A model generated the notes under the pieces. The model ran no database searches and was not told the DNA's origin. It saw nothing but the letters and a program-made list of their open reading frames with translations. This document shows, piece by piece, positions 43,425 to 52,493 of a stretch of DNA of 64,000 nt. The translations under genes and the position numbers were made by a program. The stretch comes from Kibdelosporangium philippinense (GTDB lineage: Bacteria; Actinomycetota; Actinomycetes; Mycobacteriales; Pseudonocardiaceae), in the NCBI RefSeq assembly GCF_021390435.2, contig NZ_JAJVCN010000001.1, positions 1,302,001 through 1,366,000 on the forward strand. Direction: 5' to 3'. Positions within the stretch are counted from its first letter, which is position 1, and each line of letters starts with the position of its first letter.

Positions 43425-44387
43425 CTATGCTACGAGTGCTGTGCTGTTGTTTTGGTAGAAATATCCGCAGAAGTTCGTGTAGTTTCCTCTGCAGCAGTTG
43501 TTGGGGGCGTACCCTTGGCCGTTGTATTGGTAAATACTGTTGCCGCAGTCGTCCGTGTATTTTGCTGGGGTTCCTCCTGGTTTGTGGCCCCACCACCAGT
43601 TTGGTTCGCCGGTCACCAGTCGATAGAAGTGGTAGTCCACGTTTGGCCAGATCACCAGGACTATGGTCAGTCCGTTGGTTTGGCAGCCGTCCTTCCAGCC
43701 GTCTGAGTACAGGCCTGCCGTCACTCCTCCGCAGGTGATCGACGTTGCGGGATTTCCGCTGCGCCTTCCGGGCAGTGCGTATCGGGAATTGGCGAGGTGG
43801 TTGCTTGCGAAGCAGTAGCAGTTGTTTCTTGTTACGTACGCCGGGTCGTTGAACAGGCTTGCGTTGGCGTTGAAGTAGTTCGATCCGCAGGCCCACCAGG
43901 TAGAGCCCTGGATGCCGGTTTCGTCGGGGCCGGTTGGGCCGTGTGGTTCTTCGGTGGTGTCAGGTGCGCTGTCGAAGGTCGCTGTTGGGTTCGCGGCTGT
44001 CCACGACGATTGCACGAGGCTGACGCCCTGGGTCGCCACCGATCGGACCTCGTCGCTTACGCCGAGGTCTCTGGAGTCGGCGGTGTGCAGGAGCCAGTCG
44101 GCGATGGGTGCTTCGGCTGAGGCCGGTTTGCTTCCCACCCGGAACGCCAGGGGCAGGGCGCGGCCCGCAGCGAATCGGGCCCTGGTCCACGAGCTTTCGT
44201 CCGATTTGATCAGCCGGACCACCAGGCCGCGGTAGCCGAGGCTGAACTGTTCGTCCTCTGTTGCCACCGGTGACAGCTGGGCTGGGTCGGCCATCACCCG
44301 CTGGATCAATTCGTCTTCTTCCGAACCGGACAATGTCCAGGTTGGATTCGGCATCCCGGAAAAGATGTCGAGTTCGATTTCGAGCAT
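43425..44387 (-). CDS. Two-domain protein with Cys-rich C-terminus
   Basis: About 320 residues. The N-domain (residues 1-110) has ELDIFSGMPNPTWTLS and LGYRGLVVRL, shared with the lipoprotein downstream. The C-domain has many Cys, Trp and Asn (WWACGSNYFNANAS, NNCYCFASNHLANSRYALPG, NCCRGNYTNFCGYFYQNN); NNCYxxAxN segments occur in bacterial domains of unknown function with a Cys/His flavour. No signal peptide seen. AGGTGG precedes the ATG. Forms an operon with the lipoprotein. Confidence 0.7.
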   Translation of the reverse strand: MLEIELDIFSGMPNPTWTLSGSEEDELIQRVMADPAQLSPVATEDEQFSLGYRGLVVRLIKSDESSWTRARFAAGRALPLAFRVGSKPASAEAPIADWLLHTADSRDLGVSDEVRSVATQGVSLVQSSWTAANPTATFDSAPDTTEEPHGPTGPDETGIQGSTWWACGSNYFNANASLFNDPAYVTRNNCYCFASNHLANSRYALPGRRSGNPATSITCGGVTAGLYSDGWKDGCQTNGLTIVLVIWPNVDYHFYRLVTGEPNWWWGHKPGGTPAKYTDDCGNSIYQYNGQGYAPNNCCRGNYTNFCGYFYQNNSTALVA

Positions 44388-44543
44388 AGTCCCACCTCGC
44401 ACCTGGGCATGACGTCTACGACCGCCGGGACGATCGAAATTCGTCCTTCGGCGACCTTGGCTGGCACGTGAGCTTCTTTATCCGGTATACACCGGTGATC
44501 TTCGGCAGGCCAGACCGGGCCGCTTTGTTGATCTACCGGACGG

Positions 44544-45116
44544 CTATCGGCGGCGCTTGGCAGAACGATTGAATCGCTTTTCGCGCTCGTGTCGGTTGGA
44601 CATTTTCGAGCGCAGGGTGAGCTTTGCGGGTGTTTTCGGTTTCAGCGGTGGTTCGGGCAGCAATCTGGCGAACCGCGTCCCGGCGAAGTAGCCGATGGCC
44701 GCACCGACAATCGGGAAACCCATCAGCATCACGAAAAACAGCGCGCCGTCGTTCTTGGCCGGGAAATCCGCCTGCACGACCTCCCGGGCCGTGCTGACCC
44801 GCTTGCGGGGGACCTCGCGTTCGACAACATCCGCAGTCCCGGTGAGGTCGCGGACGGCGATCACACGTTCACCCACGGCGTTCGCCGAGCCGTCCCACTG
44901 AACCTGGGCGTCGCACGTCCACGTCATCCACAGGTACAAGGCGTCTCGGGAGCACGACTGAACCTGGGCTTTGCCGGTTCGCTGGGCCTGTGGGACTTCG
45001 CCGGTAGTGAGGCCCATCCGGTGCTGCACCGAGATGAACGCCCAGATGCCGAGCGCCACAAGCAGCCCGGCGAGGACAAAGGCAGGCCAGTGGTAGATCC
45101 GGCGATCTGAATTCAC
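44544..45116 (-). CDS. Membrane protein with two TM segments
   Basis: 190 residues: TM1 FVLAGLLVALGIWAFISV near the N-terminus, an external loop of about 90 residues with two Cys (QSCSRDALYL, WTCDAQVQW), TM2 FFVMLMGFPIVGAAIGYFAG and a very basic tail (RHEREKRFNRSAKRRR). Similar proteins (DUF6346-like) accompany actinobacterial type VII-type operons. GTG start 2 nt after the upstream stop. Confidence 0.7.
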   Translation of the reverse strand: MNSDRRIYHWPAFVLAGLLVALGIWAFISVQHRMGLTTGEVPQAQRTGKAQVQSCSRDALYLWMTWTCDAQVQWDGSANAVGERVIAVRDLTGTADVVEREVPRKRVSTAREVVQADFPAKNDGALFFVMLMGFPIVGAAIGYFAGTRFARLLPEPPLKPKTPAKLTLRSKMSNRHEREKRFNRSAKRRR

Positions 45117-45118
45117 GC

Positions 45119-46105
45119 TCAGTCCTCGTCGGGGTTCACGGTTTCGTTGACTGCCTTCGTTCCTTCTTTGACCGTCTTCGTGCCCATGCCATCCAAGCGT
45201 TTGCCGATCGGCGAGTTGCCCATCCGCTCAACGTAGTCCGTGTACGCCTTGAGTTTGCCCGCGTTCGGCGCCAGCGCGTCGAGAGTCTTCGTGGTGTCCT
45301 TGATCGCCTTGTTCGCCGCGCGGCCCATCTCGGTCGACGTGCGGCCAAGCGACTTGGCCGCGTCAGCCGATTTGTCACCGAGCACGCGGTACTTGGCGAC
45401 GAACTGCTGGATCGCTTGCAGCAGCTTGCCGACGCGTTTCTGCAGTTTGGCGGCCAGTTGGACCGCGTCGGCGATGACGCTGGCGATGAAGGCACCGACC
45501 GACGCGCCGAACGTGAACCAGGACGACGCCAGCGCAAGCAGGGCGCGGGTGATCACGTTGCTGATGAACGTCGCGATCATGTCGAAGATGATCGCCCGCG
45601 TTGTCGCGACGACGACGCCAGCGATTTTCACGCCGGAGGCCGCGTCTTCGGCCTGCTTCGCGATATGGCCGAGCGAGTCGATGTACGACTGCGCCAGCGC
45701 ACGGTATTTCGTTGCCGCGTCACCCTGCCAGCCTTGGGTGAGCGTCATCGCGGTCTGGTACTCGTTGGTCGCGTCCACCAGCCGCTTGCCGATGTTCTGC
45801 CACGTCTCGGCGATCGCGTTGATCTGGCCGGGGTCGCCGGTCAGCACCTCGAGCGGTTCACGGATGAAGTCGAGGTGCTCCATCAGCCAGCCGACGCCGG
45901 CTTTCACCAGTTCGCCGAGCGGGTTCATCACCATCGACAGCGCGTCGAGACCGACCATCGCGCCATCGATCGTGAGCTCCTGCCAGTTGGAGTCGTTGCC
46001 GATGTCCTTGACCAGGTTGGCGACCGACTCGACACCACCGGTGCCTTCGAACCCGGTCTGCTCGGCTGGCTTCGCGATCAGGTCGTCCGCGCTCAACTCG
46101 TCCAC
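45119..46105 (-). CDS. WXG100-like type VII secretion substrate
   Basis: About 328 residues. Central helical hairpin with TLTQGWQGDAATKYRALAQS, a WXG-like turn, followed by a hydrophobic stretch (SSWFTFGASVGAFIASVIAD) and an Ala/Lys-rich helical tail. GTG 46105 lies inside the 3' end of the EspC-like gene (overlap 13 nt), so it is coupled. Such proteins are exported or act with the ESX-like apparatus; no ESX ATPase gene is in the window. Confidence 0.7.
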   Translation of the reverse strand: MDELSADDLIAKPAEQTGFEGTGGVESVANLVKDIGNDSNWQELTIDGAMVGLDALSMVMNPLGELVKAGVGWLMEHLDFIREPLEVLTGDPGQINAIAETWQNIGKRLVDATNEYQTAMTLTQGWQGDAATKYRALAQSYIDSLGHIAKQAEDAASGVKIAGVVVATTRAIIFDMIATFISNVITRALLALASSWFTFGASVGAFIASVIADAVQLAAKLQKRVGKLLQAIQQFVAKYRVLGDKSADAAKSLGRTSTEMGRAANKAIKDTTKTLDALAPNAGKLKAYTDYVERMGNSPIGKRLDGMGTKTVKEGTKAVNETVNPDED

Positions 46106-46419
46106 CCCAGCTCGTCGTTCTGCGCTTTGATCTGCTGCTCGATGGTGTCGTAGTCGGTGATCGCGCGCTTGATCCCGTCGGCGAGCGCGGCCGCGAGATC
46201 CGCCGAACTCTGCAGCAGGTCGTCCATATCGCCTTGGAACGCCTGCAGCGCGGGGATCATCAGCGGCGAGCACAGCAGGCCGTACGCGCCCACCCCGCCG
46301 AGCCTGACCTGCTGACCTGCGGTGTTGGCCTCGCGGATGATGTCGGAGACGCCGCCGACTTTGCCTGCGTGCCGCGACAGCGAGCTTGGGTCTTTGATCT
46401 CGTAGCCGGGTGTGCTCAC
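46093..46419 (-). CDS. EspC/ESX-associated small helical protein
   Basis: 108 residues, all-helical, with YEIKDPSSLSRHAGKVGGVS and a long middle loop, like type VII secretion target proteins of the EspC family. GTG start with GGAGGTGATC upstream, overlapping the YbaB stop by 4 nt. Partner of the WXG-like protein that follows. Confidence 0.7.
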   Translation of the reverse strand: MSTPGYEIKDPSSLSRHAGKVGGVSDIIREANTAGQQVRLGGVGAYGLLCSPLMIPALQAFQGDMDDLLQSSADLAAALADGIKRAITDYDTIEQQIKAQNDELGWTS

Positions 46420-46892
46420 CTGCGATCACCTCCGTCGGAGAAGCCCTGGAAGCCTTCTTCGTCGTCGATCTCGGTCCGCGCGCCCCTGCCGAAGCCGTCG
46501 AGCCGCTCCTCCTGCTCGGTCGCGGGCAGCTCGGGCATGGACCGGCGGACGATGTCGAGCGCCTCGGAATCCTGGCCGACCAGGCTGGACATGATCTCCA
46601 TGGTCTGCTCCGCGGCTTGCCGGGCGGCCTGGTTGTACGTGGTCAGGATCAGGCTGGCCAGCTGCCGGTGGCCCATCCGGCCGGCCGCAGGGGAGAGTGA
46701 CAACGCTGTCATCCCGCCACCTGGGTTGACCGAGACCGTGACCGCCTGGTCCTGGCTGGTTCGGGTGACCGAGTTCTCCGCGAGCCTGGCCTGCGCGTCC
46801 TGCGCCTTGGCGAGCAAAGTCGCCGTGCGCTGCTCCTGCTCACGCATCCACTCGTGCGGATCACGGATGTTCCCGGCGAACGGCTCGGACAA
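46416..46892 (-). CDS. YbaB/EbfC family DNA-binding protein
   Basis: 158 residues. YbaB fold: QDQAVTVSVNPGGGMTALSL, GRMGHRQLASLILTTYNQAA, long N-terminal coiled-coil helix and an acidic tail. Members of this subgroup commonly precede EspC-like genes in actinobacteria. TTG start, GGAGG 4 nt upstream. First gene of the four-gene operon 46892-44544. Confidence 0.8.
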   Translation of the reverse strand: MSEPFAGNIRDPHEWMREQEQRTATLLAKAQDAQARLAENSVTRTSQDQAVTVSVNPGGGMTALSLSPAAGRMGHRQLASLILTTYNQAARQAAEQTMEIMSSLVGQDSEALDIVRRSMPELPATEQEERLDGFGRGARTEIDDEEGFQGFSDGGDRR

Positions 46893-46997
46893 CAGTCCTC
46901 CTTGGACCGAATGGACGTCGATGCATCGGCAGCGTAACCAGCCGGTCCTTGTCCGCGGGCGGAAATCCCCAAAGTGGTGAATGTCCGATGAGGCCTG

Positions 46998-47040
46998 GTC
47001 CTTTATGGACCGCTACTCGAAGGCCGCCCTTTCAGTTCCA
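46998..47040 (-). repeat. Worn copy of intergenic repeat
   Basis: GTCCTTTATGGAC (46998-47010) followed by a reduced hairpin CGAAGGCCGCCCTTTC, arranged as in the reversed copy at 3572. The 153-bp gap 46893-47045 has no gene. Confidence 0.45.
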
Positions 47041-47113
47041 CGGTCCTAACGGTTTCCGGTAGTCAATGGGCCTTCGACGCAGGAGGCCAACTCCTGCAGC
47101 GCCGCCTGCAGTC

Positions 47114-47632
47114 CTATGTCGACGGCCGTGCGAAGGGGCCTGGGCGCACCTCGGTGCGGCCGATGTTCGCGCTGCCGATGGGCGGGCGGATTTCCAGTGT
47201 CGCTGGATGCGATGCCAGCAGGTCCTCTTCCTCTGCCCGGCGGGCCTCGCGACTTAGCCACGTTTCGACGGCTCCTGGCGCGCGTCGGGCCAGCCAGCGC
47301 GACAGCACCAGACGTTCCCCAAAGGACGGTGGCGATACGGTTTGGTCCGCGCGTCGAGTGCGAAGGGCGATGATGTGCGTTGCCTTCTGGGCAATGGCTG
47401 TCCGGATGGGAATCGCTTCGCTCAACCCGGCGTCGATGAACTGTCGTCCGTCGATCTCGATCGGATCGCCTGCGAGCAAAGGCATCGCGGCGGACGCGCG
47501 AAGGGCGGCCTGCAAGCTTGTGTGGTCACGGATGTGCTTGTGCAGATCCGCGGCTTCTCCGGTGTGCGCGTCGGTGGCGATGGGGTGGAATTCGACCGGA
47601 CTGTCCAGAATTTCCTGGAATCCCATGGGCAC
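47114..47632 (-). pseudogene. Patatin-like phospholipase, 3' part only
   Basis: 172 residues matching the C-terminal half of bacterial patatins: FHPIATDAHTGEA, ALRASAAMPLLAGDPIEIDG and the catalytic Asp in FIDAGLSEAIPI. The N-terminal half with the oxyanion and GXSXG nucleophile is missing, so it is inactive. It stops near 47640, where an aminotransferase fragment on the other strand begins. Confidence 0.75.
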
Positions 47633-47650
47633 TGGTGGGTACCCCGCGTG

Positions 47651-47992
47651 GCCTCGGCACCTGCGTGCGCTTTCCGCTGGCTACGGGACCGCCGTGACGC
47701 CATGGTGGCCGCGCTCCGCAGGGACCTGCCGGAGTTCGCGCCCGATCGCGTACCGACTGGCGGCAACTACCTCTGGCTCGGGCTGCCTGCGGGTACTGAT
47801 GAAACCGCCTTCGCAAGCGCGGCCTTGCGTGCGGGCGTTGCCGTGTCGACCGGCCGTGCCTACTTTGCCGCGGAGGCATCCGCGCCGCACCTACGTCTCG
47901 GCTTCGCCGACACCGTCAGCGCGGACGAGATCGCCGAGGGCGTCCGTCGCCTGGCTGTCGCGTGTGCTGAAACCGGTGTGACGGGTGGCTGA
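47651..47992 (+). pseudogene. MocR/class I aminotransferase, 3' part only
   Basis: About 113 residues matching the end of PLP aminotransferase domains (RRDAMVAALRRDLPEFAPDR, VPTGGNYLWLGLPAGTDE, PHLRLGFADTVSADEIAEG). The PLP-lysine part is missing. The fragment meets the patatin fragment near 47640, a deletion or recombination scar. Confidence 0.75.
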
Positions 47993-48031
47993 CCAAATGG
48001 CTAATCTGGTCACTGGACCCGAGGAGGCGTG

Positions 48032-48724
48032 ATGACCCAGTTGGCCGAGCAGGAGTCGGCGAGGGCCGCCCGTATCCTCGCCGCCGCCCGCGAACTGATC
48101 CTCAAGCGCGGCTTCAAAGCGGTCACCATTGCCGAGATCGCCGAGCGTGCCCACGTCGGCAAGGGCACTGTCTACCTGTACTGGAAGACGAAAGAGGATC
48201 TCGCGGTAGGACTGTTCGGTCGCGACTTCCTCGCGGCGATCGGCGAATGGGCCGAGTTGATCAAGGCTGATCCGGCGATGGCGACGCCGACCCGGTTGAT
48301 CCCGCTGCTGCTGGGCTCGGTTGGCGATCACCCGTTCATGCACGGCATCCAGACCAACGACGAAGGTTTGCTCGGCGTGCTCGTCGGGGATCCGCGCACC
48401 AGGCAGCTGCTCGACACAGTCGGTCCTGGCGCGTTGGCGACCGAGGCTTTGCAGGTCTGGCGTATGCACGGGTTGGCTCGCACGGATTGGACGCTGTCGG
48501 ACCAGGCGTACGCGCTCAGGGCGCTGATCCTCGGGTTCTTCACCCTTGGCGGCGACCAGCAGGCCCCTGACCTGGTCGTCGACGACCCCACGGCGGTGCT
48601 GGTGCAAGCCGTCACCAGGCTGCTCGGCCCGTTCACCGCGACCGAGGCCGACATCGAGGTCACGGCCAACGCTGCCGTGCGGCGTCTCGAGGAATACCGG
48701 GAGCAGATCCGCACGTCGCTCTGA
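48032..48724 (+). CDS. TetR family regulator
   Basis: 230 residues. HTH at 15-60 (RILAAARELILKRGFKAVTI, AERAHVGKGTVYLYWKTKED). ATG 48032 behind GAGGAGG; GTG 48029 is too close to it. The 40-bp leader holds CCAAATGGCTAATCTGGTCA with an imperfect inverted repeat, perhaps the operator. Probably controls the membrane protein that follows. Confidence 0.85.
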   Translation: MTQLAEQESARAARILAAARELILKRGFKAVTIAEIAERAHVGKGTVYLYWKTKEDLAVGLFGRDFLAAIGEWAELIKADPAMATPTRLIPLLLGSVGDHPFMHGIQTNDEGLLGVLVGDPRTRQLLDTVGPGALATEALQVWRMHGLARTDWTLSDQAYALRALILGFFTLGGDQQAPDLVVDDPTAVLVQAVTRLLGPFTATEADIEVTANAAVRRLEEYREQIRTSL

Positions 48725-48832
48725 ACCGATCGATGTGTCCGAAATGACGCCGAATTCGCGCCAGATTCTGTCCGGCGCCGCCGCCGTTTTCGGAGCATTA
48801 TTGACGCCTGTCATCTGACAAGGGAGACGGCG

Positions 48833-49252
48833 ATGGGCAGCGTCAGTGCGGGCGGAGCAGGTTCCAGCGCGGTGGGAGGCAGTTCGCTGGTTGTCTGGCG
48901 GATTCTGAGTGCGCTGTTGCTTGTGGCGATGGGCGGGATCCACCTCTTTCTCGTCTTCGAGTGGGCCGACGGCCTGCTCGGTGTGCTGTTCGTGCTCAAC
49001 GCGATCGGTGGGCTGATCCTGGCGATCGGGATGCTCGTCGGGCGGTTCCTGCCGCTGGTGAGCGTACTCAGCCTGGTGTTCATGGCCGGCACGCTGCTCG
49101 GGTTGATCCTCGCGCTGACCGTCGGGCTGTTCGGGATCACCGAGACGATGAGCGGTCAGTTGGTGTCGACGACGCTGATCGTCGAGTCGATCGGGATCAT
49201 CGTCCTTGCTGTGACGACCATTCTGGCGTTCCGCAACCAGCGCGCGGGCTGA
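48833..49252 (+). CDS. Four-TM small membrane protein
   Basis: 139 residues, four membrane helices (VVWRILSALLLVAMGGIHLF, LLGVLFVLNAIGGLILAIGM and two more), Gly/Ser-rich N-terminus. AAGGGAGA ribosome site. Unknown function; similar proteins are common in actinobacteria. 108 bp after the TetR gene. Confidence 0.75.
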   Translation: MGSVSAGGAGSSAVGGSSLVVWRILSALLLVAMGGIHLFLVFEWADGLLGVLFVLNAIGGLILAIGMLVGRFLPLVSVLSLVFMAGTLLGLILALTVGLFGITETMSGQLVSTTLIVESIGIIVLAVTTILAFRNQRAG

Positions 49253-49337
49253 GTCCGGACTTCGGCGCGTCCCCCGACGACGATTCCGCGCGATAGGCTT
49301 GGCTCGTCGAAAGGGGACTCGTGCCGGGCTTCGTCTC

Positions 49338-50135
49338 ATGAGGGTGGTCTTCTCGGAATGCGCGCCGAACTACGAGACTTATCTGGCGCCGTACCAGGTA
49401 CTGGGGTTTCTGGACGAAGGTGAGTCGCCCGCTACCGCCTTCAGCCAAGGCATGTTGCCGGGCAATCGCGAGCTGACCAGGTTCTATCTGACGCGCAGCG
49501 TCCGAATCGACCTCGGCGAGTACTCCGAAAGCAAGCGTGAACGCTATGTCAGGCGGCAGTGTTCGACGCTGCGTCTTGACGTCTTCCCCAAGGCGGAATT
49601 GGCGGAGACGGACTCCTGGGTGAAAATGTGCCTCGGGTACATGAACGAGAGTCCGCAATGGGAGTCGCGGCGCGCGCGTCCGTTCGAACCCGAGGACGTC
49701 ACCACACGTTTTGACATGGCGTTGGCGACGCATCTGCTGACGCTGACGGATACCTCCGACGGAACACCGGTCGCGCTGGCGATCCTGTATGTCGAGCCGC
49801 CCATTGCCTACTACGTCATGGCTTTCTACGACGCGCGATACCGCAACGTGAGCATCGGCTGGCACCTGATGAGCCGGGCGATCGGCGAGATGCAGCGCCA
49901 AGGACTTTCCCATGTATATCTGGGAACTTGTTACTACGAGGGCGCTTTGTACAAGACGAGGTTCGCCGGTCTTGAGTTCTTCGACGGCATCGGCTGGTCG
50001 GACGACCGGGACAGGCTTCGTTTCCTGTTGAGCCAGCAGGACAAGCTGAACGGCAGGCACATGTTCGAGTATCCGCCGTATCTCGAAGCCAACGGGCCGA
50101 TCAAGGCCGATGACGCGGTCATGCGGCTACTCTGA
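49338..50135 (+). CDS. Arginyl-tRNA-protein-transferase-like (GNAT-fold)
   Basis: About 265 residues. The C-terminal half has the Ate/Bpt-type signature AYYVMAFYDARYRNVSIGWH, then a helix and LSHVYLGTCYYEGALYKTRF; the N-half has RFYLTRSVRIDLGEYSESKR. The N-terminal Cys cluster of true arginyltransferases is not seen, so the activity could differ. ATG 49338 has no ribosome site and may be leaderless; TTG 49299 is in frame. It overlaps the convergent MocR gene by 9 nt. Confidence 0.65.
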   Translation: MRVVFSECAPNYETYLAPYQVLGFLDEGESPATAFSQGMLPGNRELTRFYLTRSVRIDLGEYSESKRERYVRRQCSTLRLDVFPKAELAETDSWVKMCLGYMNESPQWESRRARPFEPEDVTTRFDMALATHLLTLTDTSDGTPVALAILYVEPPIAYYVMAFYDARYRNVSIGWHLMSRAIGEMQRQGLSHVYLGTCYYEGALYKTRFAGLEFFDGIGWSDDRDRLRFLLSQQDKLNGRHMFEYPPYLEANGPIKADDAVMRLL

Positions 50136-51537
50136 CGCAGCCTTGGCGAGAATGCGGATGCCACGGCGGATCTGATTCTCGGTGACGTTGCCGAAACCGA
50201 GTACCAGTGCAGGCGGAAGCGGGCTGGTTTCCATGAACCGGTACATGCCAAGGCCGTTGACCCGCACGCCCATGGTCGCCGCGGCCGCCACGACAGCGTG
50301 CTCGGAAGTCCCGTCGGGCAAGCGCAACAGGGCGTGACAACCGGCCGCTAGCCCGTGCAACCGGCCAGGTCCGAAGGCGCGTTCGGCTTCGGCTGCCAGC
50401 ACATCCCGGCGGGCCCGGTAGATCTCCCGTACGCGTCGCAGGTGACGGTCGAACCGGCCGGATTCCATCAGCAGCGCCAACGCTTCCTGGTCAAGCCCAG
50501 GGGCGCCGCGGCTGCTGAGCCGTTTCTCTTCAACGATCCCTGCGACGAACCGTGCGGGCGCGAGAACCCAGCCCAGCCGGATCGCGGGTGCGATCGTCTT
50601 GCTGACTGATCCCAAAGCGATCACGCGGGCAGGGGTGAGACCCTGCAATGAGCCGACCGGTTGACGGTCGTAGCGGAATTCGGCGTCATAGTCGTCTTCG
50701 AGGATCACCCCGTCGACTTCATCCGCCCAGGCAACCAAATCGCGTCGGCGCGACGGGCCAAGCGCGACACCCGTGGGGCATTGGTGCGCAGGTGTCAACA
50801 ACACCGCTCGTGCGCCGGTTTCGCGCAGGCGGCCGACGTCGATGCCATCGTCGTCGACGGGAACCGGTACGGCGTCCATGCCTGCACGGCGGGCGATGAT
50901 GTCGTGCTCGCGGGGCCCGGGATCCTCCAACGCGATTCGCTGGATGCCTTGCTGCGCAAGGGTTGCGAGGGCGAAAGCCAGTCCCTGCCGGAAACCCGAA
51001 ACGACGATGGTGTCCTCGGCGACCGCGCAACCCGACCGCACGCGGCGGTGGTACGCGGTCACGACCTCGCGAAGGTGCCTTGAACCGGCCGGATCCCTCG
51101 TCGCCCAACTCGGCGGTCGGCAGGGTCCGCGTCGCCTCCGACACCGCCCAGCTCCAGTCGGTCAAGGGGACCGAGCCGAGGTCGGGGATGCCGTACTCGA
51201 AGTCGGCAACGACCGGCTGGGACGACTCGGCCAAGGCCGCGACAACGCTGGGCGTTTGCTGCGTGGCGGGCATCGCGGCCACCCGTGTCCCGGAGCCGAC
51301 CGCCGACTCGACGTACCCCTCGGCCAGCAGCTGCTCGTAGACCTCGACGACCGTGCCGCGTGCGACGCCGAGCAGCTCAGCCAGGCGCCGAGTGGACGGC
51401 AAACGCTCGCCAGCGCCGAGCCGTCGATCACGGATCGCCGCACGTAACTGGTCCTGGATCTGGATCCCGAGCGGACCGGCGCCGCGGTCGAGCGCCACCA
51501 GCAGGTCGGGACCGCCGCGGGCCCATTCCACCGTCAT
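50127..51537 (-). pseudogene. MocR-type regulator with a frameshift
   Basis: 5' part (to about 51087): GntR winged helix (QIQDQLRAAIRDRRLGAGER, LLGVARGTVVEVYEQLLAEG) and the linker. 3' part (frame to 50127): class I aminotransferase domain with PLP lysine in GSVSKTIAPAIRLGW. The two frames meet at GGCCGGTTCAAGG (around 51080-51090); dropping one C would read GSGGSRHLREVVTAYH across the joint. Everything else is intact, so it may be a recent frameshift or a sequencing error. Divergent from the EamA transporter, the usual MocR arrangement. Confidence 0.8.
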
Positions 51538-51540
51538 CGC

Positions 51541-51565
51541 ACTAGTAGACCACCAAATGGTCCAC
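51541..51565. promoter_or_regulatory. Probable MocR operator
   Basis: GACCACCAAATGGTC between the divergent MocR and EamA genes: GACC and GGTC arms around 7 bases, next to a second GGTCCAC word. Good candidate binding site. Confidence 0.45.
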
Positions 51566-51623
51566 TCCGGGGGTCCGCGAGTGGCCCTTCAGAGTGGACC
51601 GCCTCGGGGTCAGGCTTACCGCC

Positions 51624-52457
51624 ATGAACCTCGGAATCCTCTTGGCCCTCACGTCAGCTCTCGCGTACGGCGCCTCGGACTTCATCGGCGGCGTCGGCTC
51701 GCGCAGGCACTCCTCGTGGCAGATCGTCCTGGTCGGACAGGCCGCTGGCGCGCTCGTCATGCTCGTCGCCGGTCTGCTGCTGCCGGGGAGCCCGGCCGCG
51801 TCGGATTTCGCCTGGGCGCTGCTGGCCGGAGTCGGCTCGGCGACCGGCAGCATCTTCCTGTTCCGCGGGCTCGCCCGTGGCCGGATGGGCCTTGTGGCAC
51901 CGGTTTCCGCGGTCGGTGCGGCGATTCTCCCTGTGCTGGTTGGTGTTGCCTTCGGTGACCGTCCCAGTTGGCTTGTCTGGGTTGGCGTGCTCGTCGCACT
52001 TCCGGGGATTTGGTTGGTATCCCGCGAGACCACGTCAGAAATCGGTACCGGGGGAGCGTTTGTCGACGGCGCCATCGCAGGCGTGGGTTTCGGGGTCCTG
52101 TTCATCGCACTCGGCCAGATCTCGGCGGACGCCGGTCTGCTGCCGCTCGCCGCCAACCAACTGATCGGCGCGGTCCTGACCATCGTTGCCGCTACGAGCC
52201 TCCGGCAGGCATGGCGTCCGTCGCGTGGCGTGATCGGCTGGGGCAGTGCCTCCGGCGTGCTCGGCGCCTTGGGGACTCTTTCGTTCATGGTCGCCACTGG
52301 CGCGACCAGCCTCGGGATCGCTGGAGTGCTCGCTTCCCTTTATCCGGCCGTCACGGTATTGCTCGCGGCCGGCGTGCTCGGCGAGCGAATCAACAGTGGT
52401 CAACGAGCGGGCATCGGTATCTGCATCCTTGCCGTCGCAACCCTCGCTTTTGGCTGA
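51624..52457 (+). CDS. EamA/DMT family transporter
   Basis: About 277 residues, ten membrane helices in two EamA repeats (LGILLALTSALAYGASDFIG at the start, PVSAVGAAILPVLVGVAFGD at the end of repeat 1, LASLYPAVTVLLAAGVLGER at the end of repeat 2). Amino-acid or metabolite exporter by family. ATG 51624 fits the first helix; the upstream frame to 51594 is not needed. Confidence 0.85.
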   Translation: MNLGILLALTSALAYGASDFIGGVGSRRHSSWQIVLVGQAAGALVMLVAGLLLPGSPAASDFAWALLAGVGSATGSIFLFRGLARGRMGLVAPVSAVGAAILPVLVGVAFGDRPSWLVWVGVLVALPGIWLVSRETTSEIGTGGAFVDGAIAGVGFGVLFIALGQISADAGLLPLAANQLIGAVLTIVAATSLRQAWRPSRGVIGWGSASGVLGALGTLSFMVATGATSLGIAGVLASLYPAVTVLLAAGVLGERINSGQRAGIGICILAVATLAFG

Positions 52458-52493
52458 ACCTCCGGCTGAACCTAAAACAAAGGAGACAAGACA

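Noticed and set aside
47891..49339. 482-residue minus-strand frame
   Set aside because: Antisense to TetR and membrane-protein genes; composition typical of shadow frames.
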